Below, piece after piece: positions 1-5,541 of a stretch of 10,909 nt of DNA. The position numbers and the translations under genes were made by a program. This DNA is from Pseudomonadota bacterium (GTDB lineage: Bacteria > Myxococcota > Polyangia > Polyangiales > Polyangiaceae), in NCBI GenBank assembly GCA_023419055.1, contig JAEZYO010000620.1, forward strand, positions 1 through 10,909, read 5' to 3'. Positions within the stretch are counted from its first letter, which is position 1. The number at the start of each line of letters is the position of its first letter. The notes beneath the pieces are model-generated. The model saw nothing but the letters and a program-made list of their open reading frames with translations, was not told the DNA's origin and searched no databases.

Positions 1-348
1 CTGCCAGACGGACTTGTTCCACTCCATGCGGGTCGCCCCCCAGATGTCGTTGACCAGCAAGTGAAGTCGACCTTGCTCGCGTCGAATGCGGCTCACGAGG
101 GCCGACACTTCGTCGGGGATCAGGTGATCGACTCGAACGGCGATGCCTCGGCCACCCGCTTCGTCGACGAGAGCGGCGGTCTCCTCGATGGTCTCCGGGC
201 GATCCATCTCGGAGCGTTGGGAGCTCGTCGTCCTGCCCGTCACGTAGACGACGGCGCCCGCGGCGCCGAGCTGCACGGCGATCCCTCGTCCTGCGCCTCG
301 CGTGCCGCCTGCGACGAGCGCCACCCTACCTGCCAGCGGTTTCGTCAT
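1..348 (-). CDS. SDR family oxidoreductase, C-terminus cut by window edge
   Basis: The first 116 residues of a short-chain dehydrogenase/reductase are visible; the gene runs off the left edge, so the catalytic YxxxK region is not seen. The protein opens with a Rossmann beta strand and a Gly-rich dinucleotide loop (GGTRGAGRGIA, residues 14-24), followed by VYVTGRT at about 34-40, where the coenzyme adenosine is bound. Residues 99-104 read VNDIWG in place of the classical NNAG motif. I recall this variant from the DHRS1-like SDR subgroup, so NAD(P)(H)-dependent oxidoreductase of unknown substrate is the safest call. The ATG overlaps the stop of the upstream hydrolase as ATGA, implying translational coupling and a shared transcript. 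Confidence 0.9.
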   Translation of the reverse strand, partial: MTKPLAGRVALVAGGTRGAGRGIAVQLGAAGAVVYVTGRTTSSQRSEMDRPETIEETAALVDEAGGRGIAVRVDHLIPDEVSALVSRIRREQGRLHLLVNDIWGATRMEWNKSVWQ

Positions 349-1070
349 CGGTCCTCGACACGGAGGGTAGGAGCGAGAACCCCCGAGGTCACGAGGAAGT
401 CTCGCACCCTCGACCAGGAGCGCGGACAATCGTTGTGCCCGCAAGGGAGGAGGTGAAGCTCCGAGCGCCGGTCCGCTCCCGCGAGCCTTTCGGCGTGGAC
501 GGGCGGGATGAGCTCGTCCCGAGCGCCGTGGAGCACGAGCACCGGACCCGCATATTCGCGCAGGAGCGAGAGAGAGTCGAACGGATCTCTAGCGGCGAGC
601 TCGGGCGCCCAGAAGCGGTGAGCGAAGCTCCGGACGCTCGTGAAGGTGGACTCGAGCACCAGCGCCGCGAGGGGGCGCTTCGAAGCGAGGATGGTCGCGG
701 CGCCGCCGCCGAGCGAGCGCCCGCAGGCGACGATGCGGCTGCGCTCGACGAACGCCTGGCTCGCCGCCCAGTCGTACGCAGCGAGCGCCGTCGCCTCGAT
801 GCTCGCTTGAGAAGGTGAGCCACCGGATCGCCCATAGCCCGGGAACTCGACGAGGAGCGTCCCGATGCCCCAGCCTCGCGGCTCGGCGAACTCTCCGGGC
901 CAGTAGTCGATGAGCTCACCGTTGCCGTGAAAAAAGAGCAACCAGATCTGCCCAACGCCGTCTGGCCGCGTCGGAGCACCGCTCAGCGGCGGGCGCGGGA
1001 AAAGCAGCCTGCGCTGGAAGAGCCAGAGCACGCAGAAGGAGGTGGCGAGGAGCAACGCGAGCCACACCAC
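345..1070 (-). CDS. Membrane-anchored alpha/beta hydrolase, Bem46/ABHD13-like
   Basis: This is a serine hydrolase of the Bem46/ABHD13-like alpha/beta-hydrolase group, substrate unknown. From the chosen start (241 aa) it begins with a hydrophobic segment (about residues 1-19) followed by QRR, a typical signal anchor that would leave the enzyme on the outer face of the inner membrane. HGNG at 48-51 forms the oxyanion region, GRSLGG holds the nucleophile Ser119, GARDE holds Asp185 and CGHND holds His212, so the triad is complete. An upstream in-frame GTG at 1088 would add six residues. I prefer the GTG at 1070 because a perfect GGAGG sits six bases before it. The stop overlaps the SDR start as ATGA. 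The gene lies directly behind the remnant of a truncated acetyltransferase. Confidence 0.88.
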   Translation of the reverse strand: MVWLALLLATSFCVLWLFQRRLLFPRPPLSGAPTRPDGVGQIWLLFFHGNGELIDYWPGEFAEPRGWGIGTLLVEFPGYGRSGGSPSQASIEATALAAYDWAASQAFVERSRIVACGRSLGGGAATILASKRPLAALVLESTFTSVRSFAHRFWAPELAARDPFDSLSLLREYAGPVLVLHGARDELIPPVHAERLAGADRRSELHLLPCGHNDCPRSWSRVRDFLVTSGVLAPTLRVEDR

Positions 1071-1076
1071 GACACG

Positions 1077-1081
1077 CCTCC
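1077..1081 (-). promoter_or_regulatory. Ribosome binding site deciding the hydrolase start
   Basis: GGAGG on the minus strand, six bases before GTG 1070. No comparable Shine-Dalgarno sequence precedes the alternative GTG at 1088. Confidence 0.6.
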
Positions 1082-1131
1082 ACTTCACCTTGCTGCGACC
1101 CCCCGGTGTTCATCGCTACGGTCCCAAGAAG

Positions 1132-1439
1132 CGCCCGGCGGTGCACCAGCACCTTCGCGAGGTCGGCTCGGTGCGGCTGGTTCTCGGGCTGTTCGAGGAT
1201 GAGCTGAACCGTGCCGGAGAGCCCGAGCGAGTCTTCGGCGACGAGCAGCGCGCGGCGGCCTTGCTCGACCCCCTCGGCGACTCGCTTCCAGAACTCGAGG
1301 GCGCGCCGCGGGTCAGCGGGTGCATGAAGCTCACCGAAGCTCCCCCCTCGACGCAATCGCAAAGCACGTCGGCGAGGGCGAGGAGCTCCGCTTCGGTCGG
1401 CGCGAGGAGCCGGCGAATCGTTCAGGTATTGCGGCTCAT
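1132..1439 (-). pseudogene. GNAT acetyltransferase remnant (nonsense, frameshift and 3' truncation)
   Basis: This is the remnant of a GNAT N-acetyltransferase of the kind often encoded beside XRE-cupin regulators. The likely original start is ATG 1439-1437, overlapping the regulator stop as ATGA, but codon 6 is TGA (1424-1422). The homologous reading resumes at once in that frame (TIRRLLAPTEAEL ... VSFMHPLTR). Around 1300-1307 it moves to another frame, consistent with loss of one base, and continues as ALEFWKRVAEGV ... LILEQPENQPHRAD ... VLVHRRA. It stops after VHRRA (about 1132), where the acetyl-CoA loop (RxxGxG/A) should follow; no frame contains that motif. Roughly the last 60 residues are missing. 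With three separate lesions the product cannot be functional. Confidence 0.8.
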
Positions 1440-1982
1440 CGTCCCGCTCCAAAGGCTTGCGATGCAGCCACGACCGCGTAGCGCGCGGGTTTTCGTGAGG
1501 GGTTGTGAAACATGTTCGGTTGATCGAGCTTCATGGCCAGGCAGTCTCCTTCGCGCAAGCGATGCTTCTCTTCGCCGAGCGTGACGATCATGACGCCCTC
1601 CAGCAGCCAGATCTGCTGATGGATGACGCGCTCGGCGCGGCCCGTCGCGTTGTCGAAGGCTACGCGCGCCCCGTCGGGGAAATGCACTTCGGCTATCGTC
1701 ACTGCTAGGTCTGCGGCACGCGGCGACACGGTTCTGCGCAAGTAGCCGGAAGCGGGATCCTTCCACACGGGTTGCTCGTCGCGACGGCGAGTGGGCTCGT
1801 GCTCGAAGCCGGTCGGCTCGGGAGAGTCGAACAAGGACGCGAGCATCACCCCCAACGCGCCCGCGAGCTTCTCGAGCACGACGGCGGTCGGGTTGGACTC
1901 GCCGCGTGGATCCAATATTTTGGATGAGCGTCGAGTGAAGCCTCGCGCGCCGCAGCAACCGTGAGGAAAACCTCCTTCTCAC
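1436..1982 (-). pseudogene. XRE-family regulator with cupin domain, N-terminal HTH broken
   Basis: The frame open from TTG 1915 encodes the end of an XRE helix-turn-helix (RGESNPTAVVLEKLAGALG) and then a complete small cupin domain. The cupin is recognised by the HQQIWLLEG strand and by a GDCLAMKLDQP stretch followed by FHNP. Proteins of this family normally have an intact HTH at the N terminus and bind an operator next to themselves, with the cupin sensing a ligand. Here the first HTH helices (FSSRLLRRARLHSTL) lie in a different frame, which opens at GTG 1982. That GTG overlaps the upstream acetyltransferase stop as GTGA. One extra base between about 1905 and 1927 would explain the break. 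TTG 1915 alone would give a 159-residue protein without a DNA-binding domain. A cupin-only product is possible but unlikely to act as a repressor. Confidence 0.72.
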
Positions 1983-2544
1983 CGAACGCGTTCGGACGCG
2001 GAGAGCTCCTGCCAGCGGGCGAAAGAGAGCTCCATACGATGCTTGTTGCGCGGCGTGGCGCTCACGCCGACGAGCGCTCCGAACGTTTCGACGACGACGA
2101 ATCCCGAGGCGGTCGAACAGGCGGACCCCGCGCGCATTGTCGGCGCGGACGACGAGCCAGACCACGCGCAGCCCGAGTTGCTCGAACGCGTGCTCGAGCA
2201 GCAGGTGCATCGCCTCCTCGCCGTAACCCTGGCCCCAGAGTTGCGGCTCGCCCAAGACCAGGCTGATCTCGGCGGAGGTCTGCGGGACGATGGCACGGAA
2301 TCCTCCGCACCCAATCAGGCGCCCCGTCAGGAGCTCGACTCCGACCGAAAGATTCGGAGCCTCGTCACGGCTGGCTTGAGCGAGGAACGTCTCGATTTCG
2401 TTCAGAGGGAGGCTGCGTTCACCAGCGAGCGGCAGGTACTCCGTGACCGCGCGGTTCGCGAACCATTCGAAGCTCGCTCGAGCGTCCTCGGGACGCGCGC
2501 GCCGCACGCGTTAGGCGTGGCCCCACGAGCTCGATGTCCTTCAT
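1979..2544 (-). pseudogene. GNAT acetyltransferase, RimJ/RimL type, two frameshifts
   Basis: Read across three frames this is a near full-length RimJ/RimL-like N-acetyltransferase. ATG 2544 has GGGAGA just upstream and gives MKDIELVGPRLT. After one extra base at about 2508 the reading continues in the next frame as RRARPEDARASFEWF ... LIGCGGFRAI ... LWGQGYGEEAMHLLLEHAF. This includes the acetyl-CoA loop (QGYGEE) and NARGVRLFDRLG. A second extra base in the C triplet at 2103-2105 (plus strand) moves to the frame that ends GFVVVETFGALVGV ... FARWQELS, with TGA at 1981-1979. All family blocks are present in order, so the gene was complete before the two insertions. Two single-base sequencing errors would be the alternative explanation. 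It is followed by the regulator with a GTGA overlap. Confidence 0.8.
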
Positions 2545-2620
2545 GAAGGTCTCCCGTGCACCCGATCGGCAGAGTACGCGTCCGTGAGCCGTAAGCCAAG
2601 CGCTGGCTTCGAAAGCCGGT

Positions 2621-3667
2621 TCACGTCTTTGCGGAACGCTCGAGGCCGAGTCGCTTCATCCAGCTCGCGCACTCTTCCGCCGTCAACCGTCGCCTCAAGC
2701 TGATGTCCGACGGAAGCGCCTCGAGGTGAGGGCCGAAGAAGCCCGAGTCCCAACTGCGCGTCGCGAGCAGCGGCGGCCAGAGGAGGAGCACTCGCACGCC
2801 CTCGACGACGGGCAGGGAACGCACCGTCGCCTCGCCCCAAACCGAGCCCTGGAGCGAGGGCGTCGCGCAGTAGGGGTCGCCGTAGTGCCAGAAGGCTTGG
2901 TCGTTCACGGTTTGCATGCCCTTGCCTCTGCAGGCCGCCGTGACCGCATTGTCGGGAGCGCGCCCTCCGGGAAGCTTCGCGCCGATAGCGACCTGAACCA
3001 GCGAGAACAGATGAAAGCAGTTTGCGACGTTCTCGTAGCCGAGCTCGTAACCCTGTTCGGTGGGCGGGTGCAGCACGATGAGCGTCCCGCTCGTCCGTAG
3101 CAGCGCTTCGCGAACCCAGGTCGCGCCGTGACTGTAAGTCGAGAGCTGCTCCAGCCTGTCCATGAGCCCCGCATCTCTCGCGAGTCGCTCCCGTTCGGCG
3201 GGCAAGCGCGCGAGGTGCGCGACGATCGACTGGCAGAGGAGAGGGAAGGCTTCGATCAGGCGCGCTTGCTGCGCGCTGGGCGTAAGGACCTCCTCGTTTG
3301 CGTCCGCATCGCCGGAGGAGAACGAGGGCAGCGCGTCCATCCAGCGCTCCAGGCACGCGAGCAGCGGAGGGATGGTGTGCGCCGGGTCCGTGCCGGTTTC
3401 GACGCCGGTGCCGAACGTCAACGCAAGCCAGGCGGCGCCAGCGGGAGGAAGACCCTCCAGAAGCGCCGCCGCGCGCGTCAGAAGCTCCGGCTCTCGATGG
3501 GTCGCGCGAAGAAAGGCTTGGGTCGACGCCCGGAGGTCGTCGCCCGCCTTGCTCTCCAAGTCACCATCGTGCTCGCGGCAGCGTTGAATGAAGTTCTGAA
3601 GAGCCTCGTCCGACATGGTCTCGCTCATTCGGAGTGCCCGAGCAAACCTTCGGGTATGAGGATCCAT
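2621..3667 (-). CDS. Uncharacterised 348-residue protein
   Basis: I do not recognise this family. The frame is open for 348 codons with strongly GC-biased third positions and is clearly coding. The product looks soluble and cytoplasmic: no signal peptide and no membrane helix. The N-terminal half is acidic and helical (LQNFIQRCREHDG, later LARLPAERERLARDAG). The C-terminal half (from about residue 175) has a more ordered alpha/beta look, with LIVLHPPTEQGYELGYENV, a stretch around GMQTVNDQAFWHYGDPYC and VLLLWPPLL. Nothing in it points to an enzyme class. The start is uncertain: ATG 3667, 3628 and 3616 are all possible and none has a clear Shine-Dalgarno sequence. It is separated from the thioredoxin by 59 bases and from the broken acetyltransferase by 76. 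Confidence 0.75.
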   Translation of the reverse strand: MDPHTRRFARALRMSETMSDEALQNFIQRCREHDGDLESKAGDDLRASTQAFLRATHREPELLTRAAALLEGLPPAGAAWLALTFGTGVETGTDPAHTIPPLLACLERWMDALPSFSSGDADANEEVLTPSAQQARLIEAFPLLCQSIVAHLARLPAERERLARDAGLMDRLEQLSTYSHGATWVREALLRTSGTLIVLHPPTEQGYELGYENVANCFHLFSLVQVAIGAKLPGGRAPDNAVTAACRGKGMQTVNDQAFWHYGDPYCATPSLQGSVWGEATVRSLPVVEGVRVLLLWPPLLATRSWDSGFFGPHLEALPSDISLRRRLTAEECASWMKRLGLERSAKT

Positions 3668-3703
3668 ATCGCCCGGGAGGAAGCCGAGCTCAACAGGGAC
3701 CGT

Positions 3704-3715
3704 TCCGCTAGCGGA
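3704..3715. repeat. Perfect 12-base palindrome behind the thioredoxin gene
   Basis: TCCGCTAGCGGA is a perfect palindrome 11 bases beyond the thioredoxin stop codon. It can be extended by two more Watson-Crick pairs, with one wobble on the plus-strand transcript. No run of T follows on either strand, so it is at best a weak processing or transcription-stop structure. A binding site is equally possible. Confidence 0.35.
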
Positions 3716-3726
3716 GCGTCTGCTTT

Positions 3727-4068
3727 CTACGCAGCGTCGGAACGCGCTTTCACGGCGACGAGGTCGCGGATACCCTGCTCGCTGGTGAGGCCGAGTCGTC
3801 GAGCCGCTTCCTTACCGTCGCGAAACAGAACCAGGGTGGGCATCCCTCTGACACCGTAGCGCGTTGCAAGGTTGGGGCAGGCGTCGACGTCGACGCTCAC
3901 TACCATGACGTTTCCGAGGTCTCCGGCGATCTGGTCGAGCAAGCGGGAGAGAACCTTGCAGGGTGAGCACCACGCTGCGGTGAAATCCACGAGGACCGCC
4001 TGCTTGGATTCCACGACGACTGCGTCGAAATCGAGCTCGTTGAGTTCACGGACGTTCTTTGAGGCCAT
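3727..4068 (-). CDS. Thioredoxin family protein
   Basis: A compact 113-residue thioredoxin fold: strand VLVDFTAAW, then the redox motif WCSPC (Cys34 and Cys37 from the chosen start), a central VVSVDVDACPNLATRYGV segment, and the cis-proline loop GMPT (Pro76) ahead of LVLFRDG. It would reduce disulfides in cytosolic protein partners. SP replaces the GP of classical thioredoxin 1, so it may be an accessory thioredoxin with shifted redox potential. The length is typical of a stand-alone thioredoxin with no signal peptide. The frame stays open to 4107, but ATG 4068 has AGGAG seven bases ahead, which settles the start. Its leader contains a -10-like TGTAAT and a group of repeats, suggesting its own regulated promoter. 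Confidence 0.93.
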   Translation of the reverse strand: MASKNVRELNELDFDAVVVESKQAVLVDFTAAWCSPCKVLSRLLDQIAGDLGNVMVVSVDVDACPNLATRYGVRGMPTLVLFRDGKEAARRLGLTSEQGIRDLVAVKARSDAA

Positions 4069-4075
4069 CGAAAAG

Positions 4076-4080
4076 CTCCT
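4076..4080 (-). promoter_or_regulatory. Ribosome binding site of the thioredoxin gene
   Basis: AGGAG seven bases before ATG 4068. It rules out the longer in-frame reading starting at 4107. Confidence 0.7.
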
Positions 4081-4096
4081 GGTCGGACAGACAACG

Positions 4097-4129
4097 GACC
4101 TGCGCATTCAGGTCTCGCATTCAGGTCTC
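4097..4129 (-). repeat. Direct and inverted repeats in the thioredoxin leader
   Basis: Two identical 13-base units, GCATTCAGGTCTC on the plus strand, lie head to tail at 4104-4116 and 4117-4129. The CAGGTC core of each copy (4109-4114 and 4122-4127) is also the inverse of GACCTG at 4097-4102. The site therefore has three half-sites, two direct and one inverted, with spacers of six and seven bases. On the transcript, the element nearest the gene could pair with either of the other two, giving alternative hairpins. The block lies just downstream of the -10-like hexamer at 4143-4148 and about 28 bases before the start codon, a position suited to an operator or a leader structure. Confidence 0.6.
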
Positions 4130-4142
4130 GAGGGCCCGCGCG

Positions 4143-4148
4143 ATTACA
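4143..4148 (-). promoter_or_regulatory. Possible -10 element for the thioredoxin gene
   Basis: TGTAAT on the minus strand matches five of six bases of the sigma-70 -10 consensus, which stands out in this GC-rich sequence. No good -35 hexamer lies at the standard distance. It would place transcription start near 4136, just before the repeat block. Confidence 0.3.
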
Positions 4149-4177
4149 CGCGGGTCACGCTTTTCGAGATCGGCCGG

Positions 4178-4588
4178 TCATTGGGGCTCGTCGATGAGCG
4201 CCGCGAGCTTCGCGGGTGCGAGCGCCTGGTAGCTCCGCGTCAAGAGCTCCCCGATCTCGTACCAGTCCGCTTGCGCATCGAGGGTCATGCCGACGACGGT
4301 CGGGCCCCAGCGGGGGCGGAAGAAGGGCGCGCGATCGAACCTCCGCATCTCGCTCGACGGGAGCGACGAGCGAAAGGTGAGCACGCAAAGCGGCCCGTCG
4401 TGGCCCGCGGCTCTGGCATACGCGGGCGGCCAACCTCCGTCGATCACGAGCACATGAGCGAAGGTCTTCTTGCGGACGAGCCAGCGTTTGCCGACCCACG
4501 CGTTCTCTTCGTACGCGTCCGGGAGGTCGAGGCAGATCAGGCGTAGCTTCGCGATCAGCTCGTCGGGGACTTCGGCTCGCTTCGTCAC
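4178..4588 (-). CDS. MmcQ/YjbR family protein
   Basis: 136 residues of the MmcQ/YjbR (CyaY-like fold) family, often labelled DNA-binding although its molecular role is not established. Visible hallmarks are LRLICLDLPDAYEENAW near the N terminus, GKRWLVRKKTFAHVL at about 33-47, and a C-terminal GPTVVGMTLDA ... DWYEIGELLTRSYQALAPAKL. GTG 4588 is chosen because similarity begins just after it. The frame stays open upstream to 4684, but that part overlaps the ankyrin gene antisense to nothing and has the character of an out-of-frame reading of it. The gene starts 25 bases after the ankyrin gene stop, so the two are probably co-transcribed. No strong Shine-Dalgarno sequence is visible. Confidence 0.82.
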   Translation of the reverse strand: MTKRAEVPDELIAKLRLICLDLPDAYEENAWVGKRWLVRKKTFAHVLVIDGGWPPAYARAAGHDGPLCVLTFRSSLPSSEMRRFDRAPFFRPRWGPTVVGMTLDAQADWYEIGELLTRSYQALAPAKLAALIDEPQ

Positions 4589-4613
4589 ACGACCAGGATA
4601 GCGCCCTCGTGCC

Positions 4614-5381
4614 TCAGCGCGCTTCGAGGAGGGAGTGAACCCACTCGGCGCTGGCGCACTGCTTGACCGTCTTTCCAGCGGCATCTTTGTGCGTCGAGCG
4701 AGCCCCGTAGCGCAGCAGCAGCTGAATGATTTCGGCTTGCTCTTCGCGAGCCTCTCGTGCTCCCGTGCCCCCGCGGCCGGTGTCCTGAACCGCCAGGTGG
4801 AGCGGGGTCGAACCGTGCTTGTTGCGGACCAACGGATCGGCTCGATTTTCGAGCAGGGCGCGAACCGCCGCGGTCGAACGCGTGCGGACGGCGCGATGCA
4901 GAGGCGCGACGCCGCTCGTATCGGCGGAGTTGGGATCGGAGCCGGCCCGAATCAAGAGCTCCACCATCGCGAATTGGGCTTCGGGGTTCCAACCATCCGA
5001 GCCAGGGAGGCCATCGGTGGCGTAGTGAAGCGGCTCCGCGCCGCGCCGATTTCTGGCGCGAACGTTCGCTCCGCGACGCAAAAGCTCGAGCGCCACGTCG
5101 CGTTGATACGCCGCCGCGGCGACGTGGAGCGCGGTGTCCCCTGCGTAGACGTAGTGCGCGATGCGCTCGAAGTAATAGGTGCGCGCTTCGTCTCGCGTGG
5201 CGCCGACCTTTACGGTTTGGGTCGCGAGAAACGGCGACTCGGCCAAGAGGCGCAGCGTCGTCGAACCATCACCGGAAGCGATGGTCAGCAAGAAGGAACG
5301 CAACGTATGCTCTGCGGGATCCTCGGTGGGTACGGCTAGATTCGTCATCCTCGAACGCTCCGGCGCGGCCGCCATAGCCAC
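4614..5381 (-). CDS. Ankyrin repeat protein
   Basis: A 255-residue protein that is mostly ankyrin repeats. After a helical N-terminal segment (about residues 20-80, with GATRDEARTYY) come GDTALHVAA ... GANVRARN (about 81-112), AEPLHYA ... LLIRAGSDPNS, VAPLHRAVRT ... RADPLVRN, STPLHLAV ... LLLRYGARSTH and a final KTVKQCA half-repeat. Two repeats carry insertions (SDGWNPEAQ and a GRGGTGAREAREEQ loop) that recur in a conserved bacterial ankyrin family, as far as I recall. The role is presumably protein-protein interaction in the cytoplasm; there is no signal peptide or membrane helix. The start is ambiguous: GTG 5381 and ATG 5375 share a purine-rich GGGAGAGGG, while ATG 5348 has GGAG nine bases ahead. 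Confidence 0.88.
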   Translation of the reverse strand: MAMAAAPERSRMTNLAVPTEDPAEHTLRSFLLTIASGDGSTTLRLLAESPFLATQTVKVGATRDEARTYYFERIAHYVYAGDTALHVAAAAYQRDVALELLRRGANVRARNRRGAEPLHYATDGLPGSDGWNPEAQFAMVELLIRAGSDPNSADTSGVAPLHRAVRTRSTAAVRALLENRADPLVRNKHGSTPLHLAVQDTGRGGTGAREAREEQAEIIQLLLRYGARSTHKDAAGKTVKQCASAEWVHSLLEAR

Positions 5382-5391
5382 GCTGCCCTCT

Positions 5392-5416
5392 CCCCCCGTT
5401 CCCTACTAACCGGGGG
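5392..5416 (-). repeat. Hairpin-forming inverted repeat in the ankyrin gene leader
   Basis: CCCCCG and CGGGGG face each other across a 12-base spacer. On the minus-strand transcript the stem can extend through GTT/AAC with one bulged G. It sits 11 bases upstream of GTG 5381, partly beside the purine-rich ribosome binding region, and could affect initiation. Long G and C runs are common in such a genome, so function is uncertain. Confidence 0.35.
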
Positions 5417-5417
5417 C

Positions 5418-5446
5418 ATCCTGTCGCCGCGAACTCGATGAATCAA
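5418..5446 (-). promoter_or_regulatory. Possible promoter of the ankyrin-YjbR unit
   Basis: TTGATT and CAGGAT are separated by exactly 17 bases. They match four of six and three of six bases of the -35 and -10 consensus. The pair lies in the 160-base gap ahead of the ankyrin gene (5382-5541), the longest intergenic gap in this part. Apart from this and the adjacent hairpin I see nothing in that gap. Confidence 0.22.
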
Positions 5447-5541
5447 GTCCTGCTTGCGAGTCGAACGAACGAGGTAGTTGCAATCGTCCTCGAAACGTTG
5501 CGAAACGCACCATTTTCCAGGAATTTCGAGGGAATGGCGGG

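Noticed and set aside
61..456. A plus-strand frame of 131 codons at the left edge
   Set aside because: It lies antisense to the SDR and hydrolase genes, both of which have clear motifs.
1422..2507. A 361-codon open frame spanning the acetyltransferase and the regulator
   Set aside because: Only its first 136 or so residues resemble a protein family (GNAT). The rest is an Arg-rich out-of-frame reading of the regulator gene, so it is not a real fusion.
2541..3356. A 271-codon minus-strand frame overlapping the unrecognised protein
   Set aside because: Arg/Ala/Gly-rich low-complexity product, typical of a wrong frame in GC-rich DNA, and fully overlapped by the better-biased 348-codon gene.
3704..3715. 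Intrinsic terminator for the thioredoxin gene
   Set aside because: The palindrome has no loop and is not followed by a T run, so it was listed only as a repeat.
3128..3859. A 243-codon plus-strand frame
   Set aside because: It is antisense to the thioredoxin and the unrecognised gene and has an Arg-rich, non-protein-like composition.
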